The notes beneath the pieces are model-generated. The model saw only the letters and a program-made list of their open reading frames with translations. It made no database searches and was not told the origin of the DNA. A stretch of DNA of 64,000 nucleotides from JAVBOO01 sp031550435 (lineage in GTDB: Bacteria; Bacillota; Clostridia; Lachnospirales; WRAX01): contig JAVBOO010000015.1 in NCBI GenBank assembly GCA_031550435.1, positions 1 through 64,000 on the forward strand, in the 5' to 3' direction. The position numbers were made by a program, and so were the translations under genes. Each line of letters begins with the position of its first letter. The stretch's first letter is position 1. Shown here piece after piece: positions 51,250 to 59,150 of this stretch.

Positions 51250-52190
51250 TATTCCACATCCTTTTCGCGTTTAAATATTAGCTTTCTTATCGGTTTTTTC
51301 AGTATAAACATAAGAAGCGGCAAGCCGGCGCGCAATAATGTCGTTTTGCCGGAAAGCTTACATTCGAGGGAGAGCCGTTCATCTCGAAAATCACCTTCAA
51401 CCCTGATATCAAGTCCGGTCGCGGCTCTTATAATACAGGCTGCCGCAATAACTTCCCCCGTGGTTGCCGGGTCCTCGAACCCTATGACGGCGTAAAGCAT
51501 GAATTTGCGCAGTCCCAGACCTTTTGCGGTTTTGACTATGCAGCTTTTTGCCAGTCTTACTATTTCGTTCCGTTCGGGATACTCAAGCACAGTCTTGATT
51601 TTATCTATAATGTCTGAGATTTTTTCCGTAACGTTTTTTGCATCGTCAGCGGCGGCATCCTCTTTTTCGTATCTGTTTTTTTCTTTTGTTTTAGCGTCTG
51701 ATTTATCTTCGCTCTTTTTATCTTCTGTTCTCTTTCCGAATTTATCTTTACCTGTTCGCTTATCTTTTTCTTTCTCGGCGTGTGCCGCCTCGTCTCCGAT
51801 AGATTCTTCCCGTTTGATGTCCGTAATATTATCAGAATACGTTTCGGGAATGAAAATTTCTTTTTCGGTATTTTTTGCTTTGTCATGTCCGGAGCGTTTT
51901 TTGCCTTTATTTTTTTCTCGGCTTTTTTTCGGCTTTTTTTCCCTGCCGTTAAGCTTGAACCAAAAAAGTTTTACGGAAAGTGCGCTATCTCCTTTTCCGT
52001 TGTCAAAGTGTATTCTGACAAACCCAAAAATCCAGCTGACAACGGCCTTTATCCCGAATTCCTTATCGTAGCCTATATCCGCGCCATATCTGATGCGGCT
52101 AAAGAGTACGACAAGCACAACCGCGAATAAAGCTGCGGCTGCCCAAGCTATAAAAAGCCCGATATATTTCAATATCAAAAAAACTATCAT
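51249..52190 (-). CDS. DUF2953 membrane protein (YtfI-like)
   Basis: 313 residues. An N-terminal membrane helix (ILKYIGLFIAWAAAALFAVVLVVLF) and a beta strand region (SRIRYGADIGYDKEFGIKAVVSWIFGFVRIHF) lead to a long Lys/Glu-rich linker (about residues 80-190) and the conserved DUF2953 end (FMLYAVIGFEDPATTGEVIAAACII). The charged insert is longer than usual and low-complexity. Sporulation context from coupling with gerW. Function unknown. Confidence 0.85.
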   Translation of the reverse strand: MIVFLILKYIGLFIAWAAAALFAVVLVVLFSRIRYGADIGYDKEFGIKAVVSWIFGFVRIHFDNGKGDSALSVKLFWFKLNGREKKPKKSREKNKGKKRSGHDKAKNTEKEIFIPETYSDNITDIKREESIGDEAAHAEKEKDKRTGKDKFGKRTEDKKSEDKSDAKTKEKNRYEKEDAAADDAKNVTEKISDIIDKIKTVLEYPERNEIVRLAKSCIVKTAKGLGLRKFMLYAVIGFEDPATTGEVIAAACIIRAATGLDIRVEGDFRDERLSLECKLSGKTTLLRAGLPLLMFILKKPIRKLIFKREKDVE

Positions 52191-52207
52191 AAAGACCTCT
52201 TTTGATA

Positions 52208-52350
52208 TTATTACTTCGGCAACAAAATATAGGAAAACGCTATATTTTGTTGTTCCCCGGCTTATACGCAGATGCGCCGCATTGGAGCGCTGCGGCGTAT
52301 CTTAACGCGTCTATTCGCCCAAGTAACCGCGCAAGCATTATGCGGTTTTT
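52208..52350 (+). repeat. R3 repeat, full-length copy
   Basis: ATTATTACTTCGGCAACAAA, ATATAGG...CTATATTTTGTTGTTCC, hairpin GCGCCGC...GCTGCGGCG, AAGTAACCGCGCAAGCATTA, TGCGG. The stop codon of the next minus-strand gene (TTA at 52349-52351) is at its end. Confidence 0.7.
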
Positions 52351-53044
52351 AGTTTTCTCGCTTACAGCGCAGGGCAGCCCGGGCGAATATCCCCGAAGCG
52401 GCGGCTGTCGCGGCGGACAATGAAAAGAACAATATTCCTATCCTGACGGCAATATCAATGAAAAACTCAAGCGGAACTATGTTTATGAGCATGTCTGTCG
52501 CAGGGTCGAGCAACCACATATCGTTCGAAAAAAACAACTTGTGAAACGCGGTAAATGCCGAGTCAAAATCGATACAGATTATTGCGGCCAAGATTGCCGA
52601 AATTGCCAGCAGGGAGACAAATGTCACGCAAACGGTTTTAAGAGCTATGGTAAGCATTTTTTTGCCCGATGCAAACACGAAGACCGAGAAACAGAGTACA
52701 AACACCAGAGAAATGTTCTTAAGGAGTTTTCCTGTGTTGAACAGCTTTAATACATCGTTCATATGAAAAATTTCTTTTTCGTTGAAGAACTGCCGAGTCT
52801 CACCCCTGTAAAACGCGGAAATGTGCAAATCCGGCGTTTTACCCTTCAAATAGTCAAGCATGTGCTTTGTAACAGCCGAAAGCTCGGTTTTTTCAATGCC
52901 GACAATATCGTAAACACCGTTTTTTTCATACTCGCGCTCATAAAAATCTTCGTTGAACCCAATAAAGAATACCGAAGCATATAGAAACAGCAGTATAAGG
53001 CATAGGGAGAAAACAACGGACGCTATATATTTCAAGACTTTCAA
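52349..53044 (-). CDS. TIGR01906 (DUF1461) integral membrane protein
   Basis: 231 residues with about four membrane helices. The large loop between helices 1 and 2 carries the family motif FFNEKEIFHMNDVLKLF (usually F...E..HM.DVK.LF). Function unknown. TTG start at 53044 with AGGTG upstream, 7 bases after the lipoprotein gene stop, so the two are cotranscribed. Confidence 0.85.
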   Translation of the reverse strand: MKVLKYIASVVFSLCLILLFLYASVFFIGFNEDFYEREYEKNGVYDIVGIEKTELSAVTKHMLDYLKGKTPDLHISAFYRGETRQFFNEKEIFHMNDVLKLFNTGKLLKNISLVFVLCFSVFVFASGKKMLTIALKTVCVTFVSLLAISAILAAIICIDFDSAFTAFHKLFFSNDMWLLDPATDMLINIVPLEFFIDIAVRIGILFFSLSAATAAASGIFARAALRCKREN

Positions 53045-53051
53045 AATACAC

Positions 53052-54395
53052 CTATTCTTTCTGTAATGGGCCGGATAAGGGGTGGTTAAATCTTGACTGC
53101 ACGTTGTTAAGCGTCACAGATACATCCTGATCGTTTTCCAAGAAGGCCGCGAGTTCTTCTTGGAAAATTATTGTAAAATCACGGTACCGGCTTGTAGCCG
53201 GTCTCGGAACAGCCTGCTCCATAGCATCGCAAAACCCTTCGGTCTTAAATCTCGGGTACTTTGCTCTTATTTCCGTGTCCATGACAAGCTCACGCAGCAC
53301 AGGAAATCTCCCCGAATTAAGAGTAATAATTTTCTGTCCGTCGTAGCTAGTCAGGAATTTCAGAAACTCCCAAGCCTCGTTCTTATGATCGGAATAATTG
53401 CTGATTGCCGCCATATTGCCGGAAACGAAAGATCCTCCGCCTGCAATGCCCTTAGGGACAGGGGCGATGTCGGTCATTTTCAGAAGAACTTCGCTTGTTT
53501 GGTCTGTCGCAGTTGTGAAAACCGATGTCTGGTTTCGCATAAACACCGTGCTTCCGTTCGTGTAATCGACGAAACTGTCGATATTACTTTTTTCGCTCAG
53601 CTTTGGCGCGGCGTAGCTTGAATGATACAGCTCGTACAGTTTTGTCAAGCCTTCGGCGGATTCTTTACTGTTGATGATACATACGTCGCCGGAAGAAAAA
53701 AACTTGCCGCCGTAAGCGTTAATAAATTCATAGCCTTCGATTGATAAAATTTCCGACTGCTTGCCGCCCATAGAAAAACCGTACTGGCTCGGGTCATAGC
53801 TCAGCATTGTGCAGAAATTTATAAGATTGTCCCAGGTCTTGGGTGCCTTTCCGACTATATCTTTCCTATAAAACAAAATACCGGTCGAGATGTTTCTCGG
53901 CAGACCCCATACGCCGCCATCAAACTTCACCGACTCGTAGGCGCCGTTAAAAAAGTCCTCGGTCTTTACCGCGTCAACCTTTATGTAAGGACTGATGTCG
54001 GAAATATAGCCAAGCGAGGCAAATTCCGCGCAGAGTGACATATCAAAGTCAATTATATCGTATTCGTTGGAATGAGCGGAAAGCTTGTCTTTCAGTTGAT
54101 TGTAAATACTGTCCGAATCGGCCGGGAGTTCCTGATATTTGACAAAAATTGTTGAGCTGCGGCGGTTAAACTCGTCAATCAGCAGTTTTGTCGCGTTTGT
54201 TTCATCCATAGCCCTTGCGTATACGATTATTGTTTTGTCTTTTGCGGATAGCTCGCCTTGAGTTTGTGTCGGCGGCACGGTTCCGGAAGGAGAAAGAGAC
54301 TCGGGACTTTGCGCGCCGAATAAAGCACAGCCGGAAAGTTGTGTCACCATTAACAAGAACAATATGATATATATTGATAAGTTCGATTTTTTCAT
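53052..54395 (-). CDS. Extracellular solute-binding lipoprotein (family 1, sugar type)
   Basis: 447 residues. Lipoprotein signal peptide with lipobox QLSGC (Cys about residue 23). Body of the MalE/UgpB-like group: DKTIIVYARAMDETNATKLLIDEFNR, YDIIDFDMSLCAEFASLGYI, WGLPRNISTGILFYRKDI, GGGSFVSGNMAAISNYSDHKNEAWEFLKFL. It would capture oligosaccharides or similar solutes for import. No permease or ATPase genes lie near, so it is an orphan. The start at 54395 has only a weak GACGGTG site; the upstream extension is not protein-like. Confidence 0.85.
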   Translation of the reverse strand: MKKSNLSIYIILFLLMVTQLSGCALFGAQSPESLSPSGTVPPTQTQGELSAKDKTIIVYARAMDETNATKLLIDEFNRRSSTIFVKYQELPADSDSIYNQLKDKLSAHSNEYDIIDFDMSLCAEFASLGYISDISPYIKVDAVKTEDFFNGAYESVKFDGGVWGLPRNISTGILFYRKDIVGKAPKTWDNLINFCTMLSYDPSQYGFSMGGKQSEILSIEGYEFINAYGGKFFSSGDVCIINSKESAEGLTKLYELYHSSYAAPKLSEKSNIDSFVDYTNGSTVFMRNQTSVFTTATDQTSEVLLKMTDIAPVPKGIAGGGSFVSGNMAAISNYSDHKNEAWEFLKFLTSYDGQKIITLNSGRFPVLRELVMDTEIRAKYPRFKTEGFCDAMEQAVPRPATSRYRDFTIIFQEELAAFLENDQDVSVTLNNVQSRFNHPLSGPLQKE

Positions 54396-54622
54396 ATATA
54401 CACCGTCTTTTGCGATTGTCGGCACGGGCGAAGGCTCTGTTGTATTGCGTAGCCTTACAAGCCTGAAAGCCGCGGCCTCAAGCGGTCGTATAATAATTAT
54501 AGCACCGTTTGAATAAAAAACCATAGTTCGTTTGCTTAAAAATTACATTTATGACGTTAAATTCCAAAAAAGTCTTAAACACTGCGGCAGCGGTGTGGCG
54601 CAATAATACTTCGGCAGTAATA

Positions 54623-55465
54623 TCATTGCCTAAAATACAGCAATACAAAATGAGCCGTAATGTTGCCGATATCCCGTAAACCGGGATGGTCTTCAAAGTT
54701 TTTATTTTGAGAAAGAGGTGTCATTTCAAAAAGTTTTTCGGTGAGAGCCTCGTTAGTGTCAAACCTGTACAAAATCTCGGAACTTTCGCAGTTTCCCAGA
54801 GCGTTCCTAAAAAGCGCTAAGGTATCCGAGTTATCATAGCGTGCGTCCGGCGAGTTTTGAAAAATCGAGCGGAACTCTTTAAGATATTCGGAACCCGGAA
54901 TAATTTTAATAATAGCAGAGTCTTTCTTGAGTACGCGCTTAAACTCGGAATAGTTTGACGGCGAGAGTATGCTGAGTATACAGTCTATGCTGTTCGCCGC
55001 GAAAGGCAGGGAAGCCAGGTCTGAGGTTAGCCACATTATGCGCGCGAAATCACCTGAAGCGGCAAACTGTATCGCATCGGGCGAAATATCTGTTCCGATT
55101 CGGGCTGAGCCGTTTTTTTCGATTACGCGTCTCAGAAAAGATCCTTCCCCACAGCCTATGTCCGCTGTCACCGTGTTTGATCCGAAATCAGAAGCAAGGC
55201 GCGACACTTCCGCAATCAGCTCGTCAAAAAATCCGGACTCGTACGCTGACTTTCTGCTTTCAAACAGCTTGCGGGAGTAAAGAACTTGCGGCTTTTTGTG
55301 CGGATAGCACAGGTTAATCGTTCCCTTCGCGGAAAAATCAATACTGTGGCCGTTTTGGCACGAAAATACCCTGCCTTCTGTTTTCGGTACGGCACCGCAG
55401 ACAGGGCATTTAAAAACATGCGAATATTCCTTGAATAAATTAATATATGCTTCTGATTTTTTCAA
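54623..55465 (-). CDS. rlmA: RlmA-like 23S rRNA guanine methyltransferase
   Basis: 280 residues. An N-terminal zinc ribbon (FKCPVCGAV...VFSCQNGHSIDFSAKGTINL) and a SAM-binding domain (TADIGCGEGSFLRRV) with the RlmA motif LSILSPSNYSEFKRVLK. Members methylate G745 or G748 of 23S rRNA; the latter in Gram-positives lowers macrolide/tylosin binding. Which position is modified here cannot be told. TTG start at 55465 with GAGGT upstream. Confidence 0.87.
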   Translation of the reverse strand: MKKSEAYINLFKEYSHVFKCPVCGAVPKTEGRVFSCQNGHSIDFSAKGTINLCYPHKKPQVLYSRKLFESRKSAYESGFFDELIAEVSRLASDFGSNTVTADIGCGEGSFLRRVIEKNGSARIGTDISPDAIQFAASGDFARIMWLTSDLASLPFAANSIDCILSILSPSNYSEFKRVLKKDSAIIKIIPGSEYLKEFRSIFQNSPDARYDNSDTLALFRNALGNCESSEILYRFDTNEALTEKLFEMTPLSQNKNFEDHPGLRDIGNITAHFVLLYFRQ

Positions 55466-55575
55466 CGCAAACCTCGATGTTGTTCAAAACGCATCAGCGT
55501 TAGGTTCTGATAATGTACCACAAACGCAGGATTGTGTCAAATTACCGTGACCGGAGCAGGCCCGAATACAGCTTG

Positions 55576-56298
55576 TCATTCTTTGCAGCAGTTAAACATT
55601 TTTTTGTCCTTCATATATCTTGCGATATATACAAACGGTGTGTCCAGTAAACTCGTAAATATGAAAATTACATAGGAGGACAGGACTATCGAGCAGAGCG
55701 TGCTAAAGTCATATACGCCCCAAAACGCTCCGGCTGTGAACAAAACAGTATTAAGAAGCTGGCTGGTAAGCGTCGAGGCATTGTTTCGCAGCCACAGGAA
55801 ACGCTTTTCAGATGCAAACTTCTTTTCCGTAAAGCTCCAAAGTTTATGGTACATCCAAACGTCAAAGCGCTGTACTATAGCATAAACGATAAGACCGACA
55901 AACATCAGTCTCGGCGTATTTGAGAATACCGTCCTTATGCTGTCTGACGCAAAATCCTGACTGTTCGGAGTATATAGCAGCCATGACTGAGAAATAATTA
56001 TAAATGTTATGCATGTCAGAATACCGGCGTTGACTGCCGCGTTTGCCTGTTTTTTGCCGGCTACTTCGCTCAAGATGTCTGTGATAAGAAATGTTGAGGC
56101 AAACAGAACATTACCGAGAGTTTGAGACATGCCGAAAGCGTCAACCATTATCATGACTTCGATGTTTGCGGCTATCGTGGCAATCACCGTGAAACACATC
56201 AGACCCCTTGTCCCCAAAAACATGTACCATAGTAATGTCATCAAGAAATAAACGAACACGCTTATTATTAATAAAACCTCGTTACTAATTCCGGGCAT
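55576..56298 (-). CDS. yhhQ: Queuosine precursor transporter (YhhQ/VUT family)
   Basis: 240 residues, six membrane helices. Family pattern: FASTFLITDILSEVAGKKQANAAV, QSWLLYTPNSQDFASDSIRTVFSNTPR, and RFLWLRNNASTLTSQLLNTVLFTAGAFWGVY. YhhQ imports preQ0, preQ1 or queuine. It overlaps the preceding radical SAM gene by one base (TAATG) with GGAGGAGC inside that gene, so the two form a salvage module. Confidence 0.92.
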   Translation of the reverse strand: MPGISNEVLLIISVFVYFLMTLLWYMFLGTRGLMCFTVIATIAANIEVMIMVDAFGMSQTLGNVLFASTFLITDILSEVAGKKQANAAVNAGILTCITFIIISQSWLLYTPNSQDFASDSIRTVFSNTPRLMFVGLIVYAIVQRFDVWMYHKLWSFTEKKFASEKRFLWLRNNASTLTSQLLNTVLFTAGAFWGVYDFSTLCSIVLSSYVIFIFTSLLDTPFVYIARYMKDKKMFNCCKE

Positions 56299-57023
56299 TA
56301 TATAGCTCCTCCCACGCCGAAAGCGGTATTTTCGGTTAGTATATCAATTCTGTAATCGTCTTTATAAACCGGCAGTATTTTCTCATTGAAAACGGCGATG
56401 ACTCTCGGGTCGGGTTTGACCGGCATAATGTTTTCCTGCATAATGTTAACGCAAACGCGCTCAAAGTACTTTAGGCCGGTTTCGATGTCGGTCTTCATGC
56501 TTTGCTCAGTCTGGCCGGGTATACCCTGCAAGAGGCAGCATTCGTCAAAGTAGCGTGCGATTTCGTTAGGGTCGTCCGTATATATACCCTTATCAAGGTA
56601 TGACTCCCTAAACAAGCTGTCAAAAGTCTCGATACCGACCTTTGTTTTCACAGTGATTCCGATATCCGAGTAATGTCGTTTTAGAACCGGCACTTGCTCT
56701 CTGTGGCTCCAATGGGCCTCAAAATGCAACCGGGTTATGCCTTTTTGCCTGCATGCTTCCTCTATGGCGCTCATCGTCCTCTTGTCAAGCTCGGCAAAAG
56801 AGCCGGAGTTTATAACCTCCAGCTTGCCGTATATGCCTGTCACTTTTGCGAGCTGTTCGCAGTTGATTTTGAAGATCAAATCCTCGTTTGTATCGTGATC
56901 CAGATGATAGTCGCAGAAGCGGCACCGCCTCCATGTACAGCCGGTTCCGATAAGCATTACAATTTCGCGTTTGTTTTTTTCGTTGATAACGGAATACCTG
57001 TTTGGGTTAAAATCTTTTTGCAT
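56298..57023 (-). CDS. Radical SAM protein, probable queuosine lyase (QueL-like)
   Basis: 241 residues. The cluster motif is GTGCTWRRCRFCDYH, a C-x4-C-x2-C spacing rather than the standard C-x3-C-x2-C. Later: VINSGSFAELD, HFEAHWSHR, KTKVGIETFD, CCLLQGIPGQTEQSM. Gene pairing with yhhQ matches the queuine-salvage arrangement of Clostridioides difficile, where QueL is a radical SAM lyase freeing queuine from queuosine 5'-phosphate. The QueL assignment is from context and memory, not alignment. No queK or tgt gene is in the window. ATG 57023 has AAAGGA 9 bases upstream. Confidence 0.7.
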   Translation of the reverse strand: MQKDFNPNRYSVINEKNKREIVMLIGTGCTWRRCRFCDYHLDHDTNEDLIFKINCEQLAKVTGIYGKLEVINSGSFAELDKRTMSAIEEACRQKGITRLHFEAHWSHREQVPVLKRHYSDIGITVKTKVGIETFDSLFRESYLDKGIYTDDPNEIARYFDECCLLQGIPGQTEQSMKTDIETGLKYFERVCVNIMQENIMPVKPDPRVIAVFNEKILPVYKDDYRIDILTENTAFGVGGAI

Positions 57024-57120
57024 TCGGTGATGTCCTTTCAGGAAAAAATAAAAAGCAGGAACATATCGCAAGCTCGACCCGGTTGTTCCGGCCGGCTGCG
57101 ATAATGCCCTGCGGCAGCAC

Positions 57121-57148
57121 AAAAAAAGACGCCGATTTCATGATCGGC
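57121..57148 (-). terminator. Terminator/attenuator upstream of the queuosine-salvage pair
   Basis: Minus strand GCCGAT-CATGAA-ATCGGC-GTC-TTTTTTT, about 100 bases before the radical SAM start on the same strand. Its 5' arm GCCGATC can also pair with GATCGGC at 57204-57210, which lies in the structured segment upstream. Confidence 0.65.
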
Positions 57149-57170
57149 TTTAATCCGCATCAAAATAACA

Positions 57171-57247
57171 CGGATTGCCTAGTTTTGTTTAAAGAGCGGC
57201 GAAAGCCGATCAATGACAGGAGGGTTTCGAACTGTCATCGCAATCCG
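57171..57247 (-). ncRNA. Candidate structured leader RNA of the queuosine-salvage pair
   Basis: Minus strand: closing stem CGGATTGC (57240-57247) / GCAATCCG (57171-57178); stem ATGACAG / CTGTCAT (57232-57238 / 57213-57219) with a 12-base loop; short stem CGGC-TTTC-GCCG (57197-57208). That is a three-way junction followed by a terminator. On the plus strand the small loop reads GAAA, so the RNA strand is uncertain. An alternative reading is the 3' end of a lost minus-strand gene, since the frame ...AMTVRNPPVIDRLSPLFKQN ends at a TAG here. No known riboswitch consensus was recognised. Confidence 0.3.
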
Positions 57248-57298
57248 CCGGTATAAGCCCGCTAGGATTGCTGCAATATTTAGTTTTGGAGATTTAAG

Positions 57299-57448
57299 TA
57301 AGTGCCGGTTTAATCGGACGGTTGCGCCCGCAAGGGACAACCGCAAGCATCCCGCTCCGCACAAAGACCGTATAACGACCGTTGCGGACTATGATGCGCG
57401 GATTAAATCAGCCGTGTATCCGTCCAAAGTCAATTAACCGGTGTTTAC
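57299..57448 (+). repeat. R1 repeat, full-length forward copy
   Basis: AAGTGCCGGTTTAATCGG, GCGCCCGCAAGGGACAACCG, CAAGCATCCCGCTCCGCAC, then GACCGT-ATAA-CGACC, GATTAAATCAGCCGTGTATC, GTCCAAAGTCAATTAACCGG, TGTTTAC. Nearly identical to 31060-31206. Confidence 0.8.
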
Positions 57449-57490
57449 TTAATTCTAAGGCATGAGCCTGTTATTGTCAATCGAGAAGTA

Positions 57491-57518
57491 TTGACAAGCC
57501 GCTGTCCTGTGCTATAAT
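57491..57518 (+). promoter_or_regulatory. Consensus promoter of the btu operon
   Basis: TTGACA (57491-57496), 16-base spacer, TATAAT (57513-57518). Both hexamers are perfect. Confidence 0.9.
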
Positions 57519-57540
57519 TACTCAGTAATTGAGTCTTTTG

Positions 57541-57715
57541 GCTCATTCATAGCCGGAGAACCCGGCAAAAGGGAAACAGGTTGAAATCCTGTACGGTCTC
57601 GCCGCTGTATTGGTCAAGCGCTGCGCATATGCCACTAAAAGGGAAGGCGCGCACGCATGTCGGACAATTTGTCCGACGAAGGCCTAAGTCAGAATACCTT
57701 AACGCGGAATCTGCT
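57541..57715 (+). promoter_or_regulatory. Cobalamin riboswitch
   Basis: Conserved blocks in order: AGCCGGAGAACCCGGC, AAAAGGGAAACAGG, TGAAATCCTGTACGG, TCTCGCCGCTGT, GCCACTAAAAGGGAAGGCGC (the B12 box region) and GAAGGCCTAAGTCAGAATAC. It senses adenosylcobalamin and shuts down the downstream btuFCD operon when vitamin is plentiful. A terminator follows at 57765. Confidence 0.93.
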
Positions 57716-57764
57716 CCGCGCTCTGTTTTTCTACGAAGTATAGAAAGCGGCTGACCGAAAGTTT

Positions 57765-57796
57765 GCCCTCTTCTTTGTAAGAGGGCTTTTGTTTTT
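57765..57796 (+). terminator. Riboswitch-controlled intrinsic terminator
   Basis: GCCCTCTT-CTTTGT-AAGAGGGC then TTTTGTTTTT. Lies between the riboswitch and btuF, so it is the likely expression platform. Confidence 0.9.
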
Positions 57797-57819
57797 GGCC
57801 GGTAAAGTAAGGGTAAAAA

Positions 57820-57938
57820 GGAAGTGTTGAAAATTGCGCACGAAACCCACTTTAGTGGGTTGAGCGAGCGGCGCTCTCCATTGAAAAATGGTGTTTTCCC
57901 ATTTTCAATGGAAAGCCGCAAGGCGATTTTTCAACATG
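57820..57938 (+). repeat. R2 repeat, full-length copy in the btu leader
   Basis: GGAAGTGTTGAAAATTGCGC, ACGAA, hairpin ACCCACT-TTA-GTGGGT, TGAGCGAGCGGCGCTC, hairpin CCATTGAAAA...TTTTCAATGG, AAGCCGCAAGGCGATTTTTC, AACATG. It lies between the terminator and the btuF start. Confidence 0.8.
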
Positions 57939-57975
57939 CCCAAAAGTGAAAGGTAAAATAAAGAAGGGTGAAAAA

Positions 57976-58995
57976 ATGAAAAAGAAATTTGCTGCACCAA
58001 AATTTTTGGTATTGGCGCTTTTAGCGCTGAGTTTTGCTTTTTCGGGCTGCTCCGATAAAACCGGAAATATTAGCGAAACGATAACAACAGCACCTGCAAC
58101 AACCGAGCCTGTTATGACGGAATCGTCTGAAACCACTGAGACTCCCTCGGATGAAGGTTTGTATAACAGTCATGCTCTGAGAGCTTCTGACGGGAGCATT
58201 ACCGTTGTTGATGACGAAAACATAACTACGATACTCAAAGGTACGCCCGAGCGTATCGTGTCGCTGTCCCCGGCCATTTCGGAAATAATTGCGGCACTCG
58301 GCAGCGAGAGCGCTCTTGTCGGCAGAACGCAGTACTGCGACTATCCGCCTTCGATATCGGACATTACGGTAATAGGGGATATGTACAATGTCAACACGGA
58401 AGCGGTTATCGATGTTCAACCCGATCTTGTAATCGCTTCGGCTCATACAAACCCGGATGTGCTAAAGTCTTGCCGGGACGCGGGAATTGACGCTGTGAGA
58501 GTTTTCAACAACGACAGTTTTGAAGAAGCTTACCGTATAATTAAGGAAATCGGCGTTATAGTAGATAAAGAGGCCGAGGCGGACGAACTTATTTCGGGAA
58601 TGCAAGCAGAGGTAGAATCTGTTACAAACAGCGTTAAAGGTCTTGCGACACCAACGGTTTATTACATGGTATCCGCCGGCGAGTACGGCGATTATGCTGC
58701 AACCGGAGATACGTTTATTTCGCAGATGATAGAAATGTGCGGCGGAATAAACAGTGCCAAGGACGGCATACAGTGGGCGTACAGCCTCGAAAAGCTCATA
58801 GAGAACGACCCGGACGTTATTATAACAACCACGGATACGGGTTATGCGGCGCTTCTCCCCGAGATGACAGGCTATAAGGATCTTACGGCCGTAAAAGAAG
58901 GCAGGGTATACGAGATAGACGCCAATATTATCTCTCGAGTCGGACCAAGACTTTCCCAAGGTCTGAAAGAGCTTGCGGAACTCATACACAAATAA
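57976..58995 (+). CDS. btuF: Vitamin B12 ABC transporter substrate-binding lipoprotein BtuF
   Basis: 339 residues. Lipoprotein signal with lipobox SFAFSGC (Cys about residue 22), then a Thr/Glu linker (TTAPATTEPVMTESSETTE) and a class III binding fold: RIVSLSPAISEIIAALGSESALVGRTQYCDYPP, DVQPDLVIASAHTN, WAYSLEKLIENDPDVIITT, VKEGRVYEIDANIISRVGPR. The riboswitch upstream supports corrinoid over siderophore. ATG 57976 follows AAGAAGGGTG. Confidence 0.92.
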   Translation: MKKKFAAPKFLVLALLALSFAFSGCSDKTGNISETITTAPATTEPVMTESSETTETPSDEGLYNSHALRASDGSITVVDDENITTILKGTPERIVSLSPAISEIIAALGSESALVGRTQYCDYPPSISDITVIGDMYNVNTEAVIDVQPDLVIASAHTNPDVLKSCRDAGIDAVRVFNNDSFEEAYRIIKEIGVIVDKEAEADELISGMQAEVESVTNSVKGLATPTVYYMVSAGEYGDYAATGDTFISQMIEMCGGINSAKDGIQWAYSLEKLIENDPDVIITTTDTGYAALLPEMTGYKDLTAVKEGRVYEIDANIISRVGPRLSQGLKELAELIHK

Positions 58996-59018
58996 AATAG
59001 CACAAGAAGGTATTAAGC

Positions 59019-59094
59019 ACCCCCTTATACCGTCCTTGCGGACCTAAGGGGGTGAGGCGACAAGTTTGGCGAACGGTTTAATCGCCGTCTCATT
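59019..59094 (+). repeat. R4 element between btuF and btuC
   Basis: ACCCCCTTATACCG...CCTAAGGGGGT hairpin, then GAGGCGACAAGTTTGGCGAA with a degraded second arm (ATCGCCGTCTCATT). 23 bases after the btuF stop, inside the operon. Confidence 0.65.
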
Positions 59095-59150
59095 AACAAG
59101 CTAAATTTTTCCGCGATGAAACGGTGATTTGTGTTAAACGGAGTGGTTAA

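Noticed and set aside
57213..57238. Possible tRNA T-arm (GTTTCGAA within a stem)
   Set aside because: The loop has 12 bases instead of 7, and no acceptor or anticodon stem can be drawn.
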